Part shown: positions 62,261 through 64,000 of the stretch, in pieces
How the letters are laid out: each line of letters opens with the position of its first letter
Numbering within the stretch: the first letter of the stretch is position 1
Assembly: GCF_003020125.1 (NCBI RefSeq)
Contig: NZ_PYFW01000002.1
Coordinates: 186,001 to 250,000, forward strand
Direction of reading: 5' to 3'
Length of the DNA: 64,000 nt
DNA from: Bradyrhizobium sp. MOS003
GTDB lineage: Bacteria > Pseudomonadota > Alphaproteobacteria > Rhizobiales > Xanthobacteraceae
Program-made: the position numbers and the translations under genes
The notes under the pieces: generated by a model
What the model was told of the DNA's origin: nothing
The model's database searches: none
The model's input: only the letters and a program-made list of their open reading frames with translations

Positions 62261-64000
62261 ATGTCCGAAAAGCCGCAAAAGTCAGACGCCAAAGACTATT
62301 CCAAGACCCTGTTCCTGCCGCAGACCGAATTCCCGATGCGCGCCGGCCTGCCGCAGCGCGAGCCGGAGATCCTCAAGCGCTGGTACGAGATCGGCCTCTA
62401 CGAGAAGCTGCGCCAGAGTGCGAAGGGCCGCGCCAAGTTCGTGCTGCATGACGGCCCGCCCTATGCCAACGGCAACATCCATATCGGCACGGCGCTGAAC
62501 AAGATCCTGAAGGATCTCGTCACCAAGAGCCAGCAGATGCTCGGCTTCGATTCCAACTACGTGCCGGGTTGGGACTGCCACGGCCTGCCGATCGAGTGGA
62601 AGGTCGAGGAAGAACACTATCGCAAGAAGGGCAAGCAGAAGCCCGATTTCCGCGACTCGACCGCGATGATCGATTTCCGGAAGGAGTGCCGCGCCTACGC
62701 CACGCACTGGCTCGGCGTGCAACGCGAGGAGTTCAAACGCCTCGGCGTCATCGGCGACTGGGATCATCCCTACGCCACCATGAGCTACCCGGCCGAAGCC
62801 CAGATCGCGCGCGAGCTGATGAAGTTCGCCGCCAACGGCACGCTCTATCGCGGCTCCAAGCCGGTGATGTGGAGCGTGGTCGAGAAGACCGCGCTCGCCG
62901 AAGCCGAGGTGGAGTACGAGGACCACACCTCCGATACGGTGTGGGTGAAGTTTCCGGTCACCTCGCCCGCGCACGGTGCGCTTGCCACCGCGAGCGTCGT
63001 GATCTGGACCACCACGCCCTGGACGCTGCCGGGCAACCGCGCCATCTCGTTCTCGCCGAAGATCGCCTATAGCCTCTACAAGGTGACGGACGCGCCCGCC
63101 GACAATTGGACCAGGACCGGCGATCTCCTGATCCTTGCCGACGCGCTCGCCGAAGAGGTCTTCAAGCAGGCCCGCGTGACGACCTTCGAGAAGGTGCGCG
63201 ACGTGCCCGGCGACACCATGGACGCCATCGAATGCGCCCATCCGCTGAAGGGCCTTGCCGGCGGCTACGACTTCGTCGTGCCGCTGCTGCCCGGTGACCA
63301 CGTTACCGACGACACCGGCACCGGCTTCGTGCACACCGCGCCCGGCCATGGCCGCGAGGACTTCGATGTCTGGATGGGAGAGGCGCGCGATCTCGACGCG
63401 CGCGGCATCACGACGGCGATCCCCTACACCGTCGACGAGAACGGCGCCTACACCGATCATGCGCCGGGCTTTACCGGCAAGCGTGTCATCAACGACAAGG
63501 GCGAGAAGGGCGACGCCAACGAGGCCGTGATCAAGGCACTCGTCGAAAGAGGCATGCTGCTGGCGCGCGGCCGGCTCAAGCATCAATATCCGCACTCATG
63601 GCGCTCCAAGAAGCCGGTGATCTTCCGCAACACGCCGCAATGGTTCATCGCGATGGACAAGGACGTGGCGCAGGGAGGCACGGCGAAGAGCGGCGACACG
63701 CTGCGCGCCCGCGCGCTGCACGCGATCTCCGTGACTCAATGGGTGCCGCCGTCCGGCGAGAACCGCATCAACGGCATGATCGAGGCGCGGCCCGATTGGG
63801 TGATCTCGCGCCAGCGCGCCTGGGGCGTGCCGATCGCCGTGTTCGTGCGCGAGAAGGGCGACGGCTCCGCCGAGATCCTTCAGGACGAAGCCGTCAACAG
63901 CCGTATCGGCGAGGCCTTCGAGCAGGAAGGCGCCGACGCCTGGTACGCCAAAGGCGCGCGCGAGCGCTTCCTGGGCGCCCGCGCCAATGAAGACTGGCAG
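62261..64000 (+). CDS. ileS: Isoleucine--tRNA ligase (5' part, 580 codons)
   Basis: The frame is open from ATG 62261 to the right edge. It shows [21 protein letters not shown] (HIGH-like motif, about 64-83), [15 protein letters not shown], and the CP1 editing domain ([32 protein letters not shown]). KMSKS lies beyond the window. It charges tRNA(Ile). A full protein is about 1000 residues, so roughly 58% is present. Confidence 0.97.
   Translation, partial: MSEKPQKSDAKDYSKTLFLPQTEFPMRAGLPQREPEILKRWYEIGLYEKLRQSAKGRAKFVLHDGPPYANGNIHIGTALNKILKDLVTKSQQMLGFDSNYVPGWDCHGLPIEWKVEEEHYRKKGKQKPDFRDSTAMIDFRKECRAYATHWLGVQREEFKRLGVIGDWDHPYATMSYPAEAQIARELMKFAANGTLYRGSKPVMWSVVEKTALAEAEVEYEDHTSDTVWVKFPVTSPAHGALATASVVIWTTTPWTLPGNRAISFSPKIAYSLYKVTDAPADNWTRTGDLLILADALAEEVFKQARVTTFEKVRDVPGDTMDAIECAHPLKGLAGGYDFVVPLLPGDHVTDDTGTGFVHTAPGHGREDFDVWMGEARDLDARGITTAIPYTVDENGAYTDHAPGFTGKRVINDKGEKGDANEAVIKALVERGMLLARGRLKHQYPHSWRSKKPVIFRNTPQWFIAMDKDVAQGGTAKSGDTLRARALHAISVTQWVPPSGENRINGMIEARPDWVISRQRAWGVPIAVFVREKGDGSAEILQDEAVNSRIGEAFEQEGADAWYAKGARERFLGARANEDWQ

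Overview
This window looks like an ordinary chromosomal segment of a Bradyrhizobium-type alphaproteobacterium (Hyphomicrobiales/Rhizobiales). The signs are uniformly high GC with GC-rich third codon positions, a rhizobial-type aspartate aminotransferase (aatA), a RibH2-type lumazine synthase behind an FMN riboswitch, an alphaproteobacterial-type HisRS, a petP/petR-like regulator pair, and many short palindromic intergenic repeats of the kind seen in Bradyrhizobium and Rhodopseudomonas. Species identity is inference. I see no phage, integrase, transposase, CRISPR array, rRNA or tRNA.

Layout. 0-12 kb: 5' end of an EF-G-like GTPase gene, an exported DUF992 protein, aatA, a GST, two one-helix small proteins, a membrane PAS protein without output domain, GNAT, aldo/keto reductase, ABM monooxygenase, a DUF1800-DUF1501 exported pair, a Cys-rich CWC protein and a second GST. 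11-17 kb: TauE/SafE permease divergent from a LysR regulator, two small proteins and uvrB with long extensions. 17-24 kb: accessory-like stretch of small membrane or exported proteins, including two tandem paralogue pairs (membrane proteins at 17.1-17.9 kb, NTF2-like proteins at 18.8-19.9 kb), and two overlapping MaoC-like genes. 24-32 kb: housekeeping block ychF, pth, rplY, ubiK, then dienelactone hydrolase, lgt, midA-like methyltransferase, pgeF, a lipoprotein and prs. 32.9-35 kb: a zinc metallopeptidase gene overlapping an ATP-grasp ligase gene, the best candidate here for an uncharacterised system. 35-44 kb: ribH2 with riboswitch, a YbjN protein, proC, a Gfo/Idh-SAF oxidoreductase, thioesterase, tautomerase, hisS, a DUF2314 protein and ilvE. 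44-46.7 kb: MarR regulator, response regulator and sensor kinase in one overlapping unit. 46.7-50.5 kb: exported small proteins, RNase T2, rlmJ, cspA. 50.6-64 kb: an Omp31-like porin, uvrC, pgsA-moaD-moaE-prmB, holin-like and YihY membrane proteins, a TipF-like degenerate EAL protein, a HAD phosphatase, a CheY-like regulator, ribF and the 5' part of ileS.

Genes that belong together: uvrB and uvrC (nucleotide excision repair, about 37 kb apart); ribH2 and ribF (flavin synthesis, with FMN sensed at ribH2); pgsA/moaD/moaE/prmB (start-stop overlaps or near contact); lgt/midA/pgeF (tightly packed); petP/petR/kinase (overlapping); DUF1800/DUF1501 and peptidase/ATP-grasp (ATGA overlaps, suggesting translational coupling). 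Several starts were moved from the longest ORF to a downstream codon with a better Shine-Dalgarno sequence, as noted per entry. Functional calls rest on sequence motifs recognised by eye; no database search was run.
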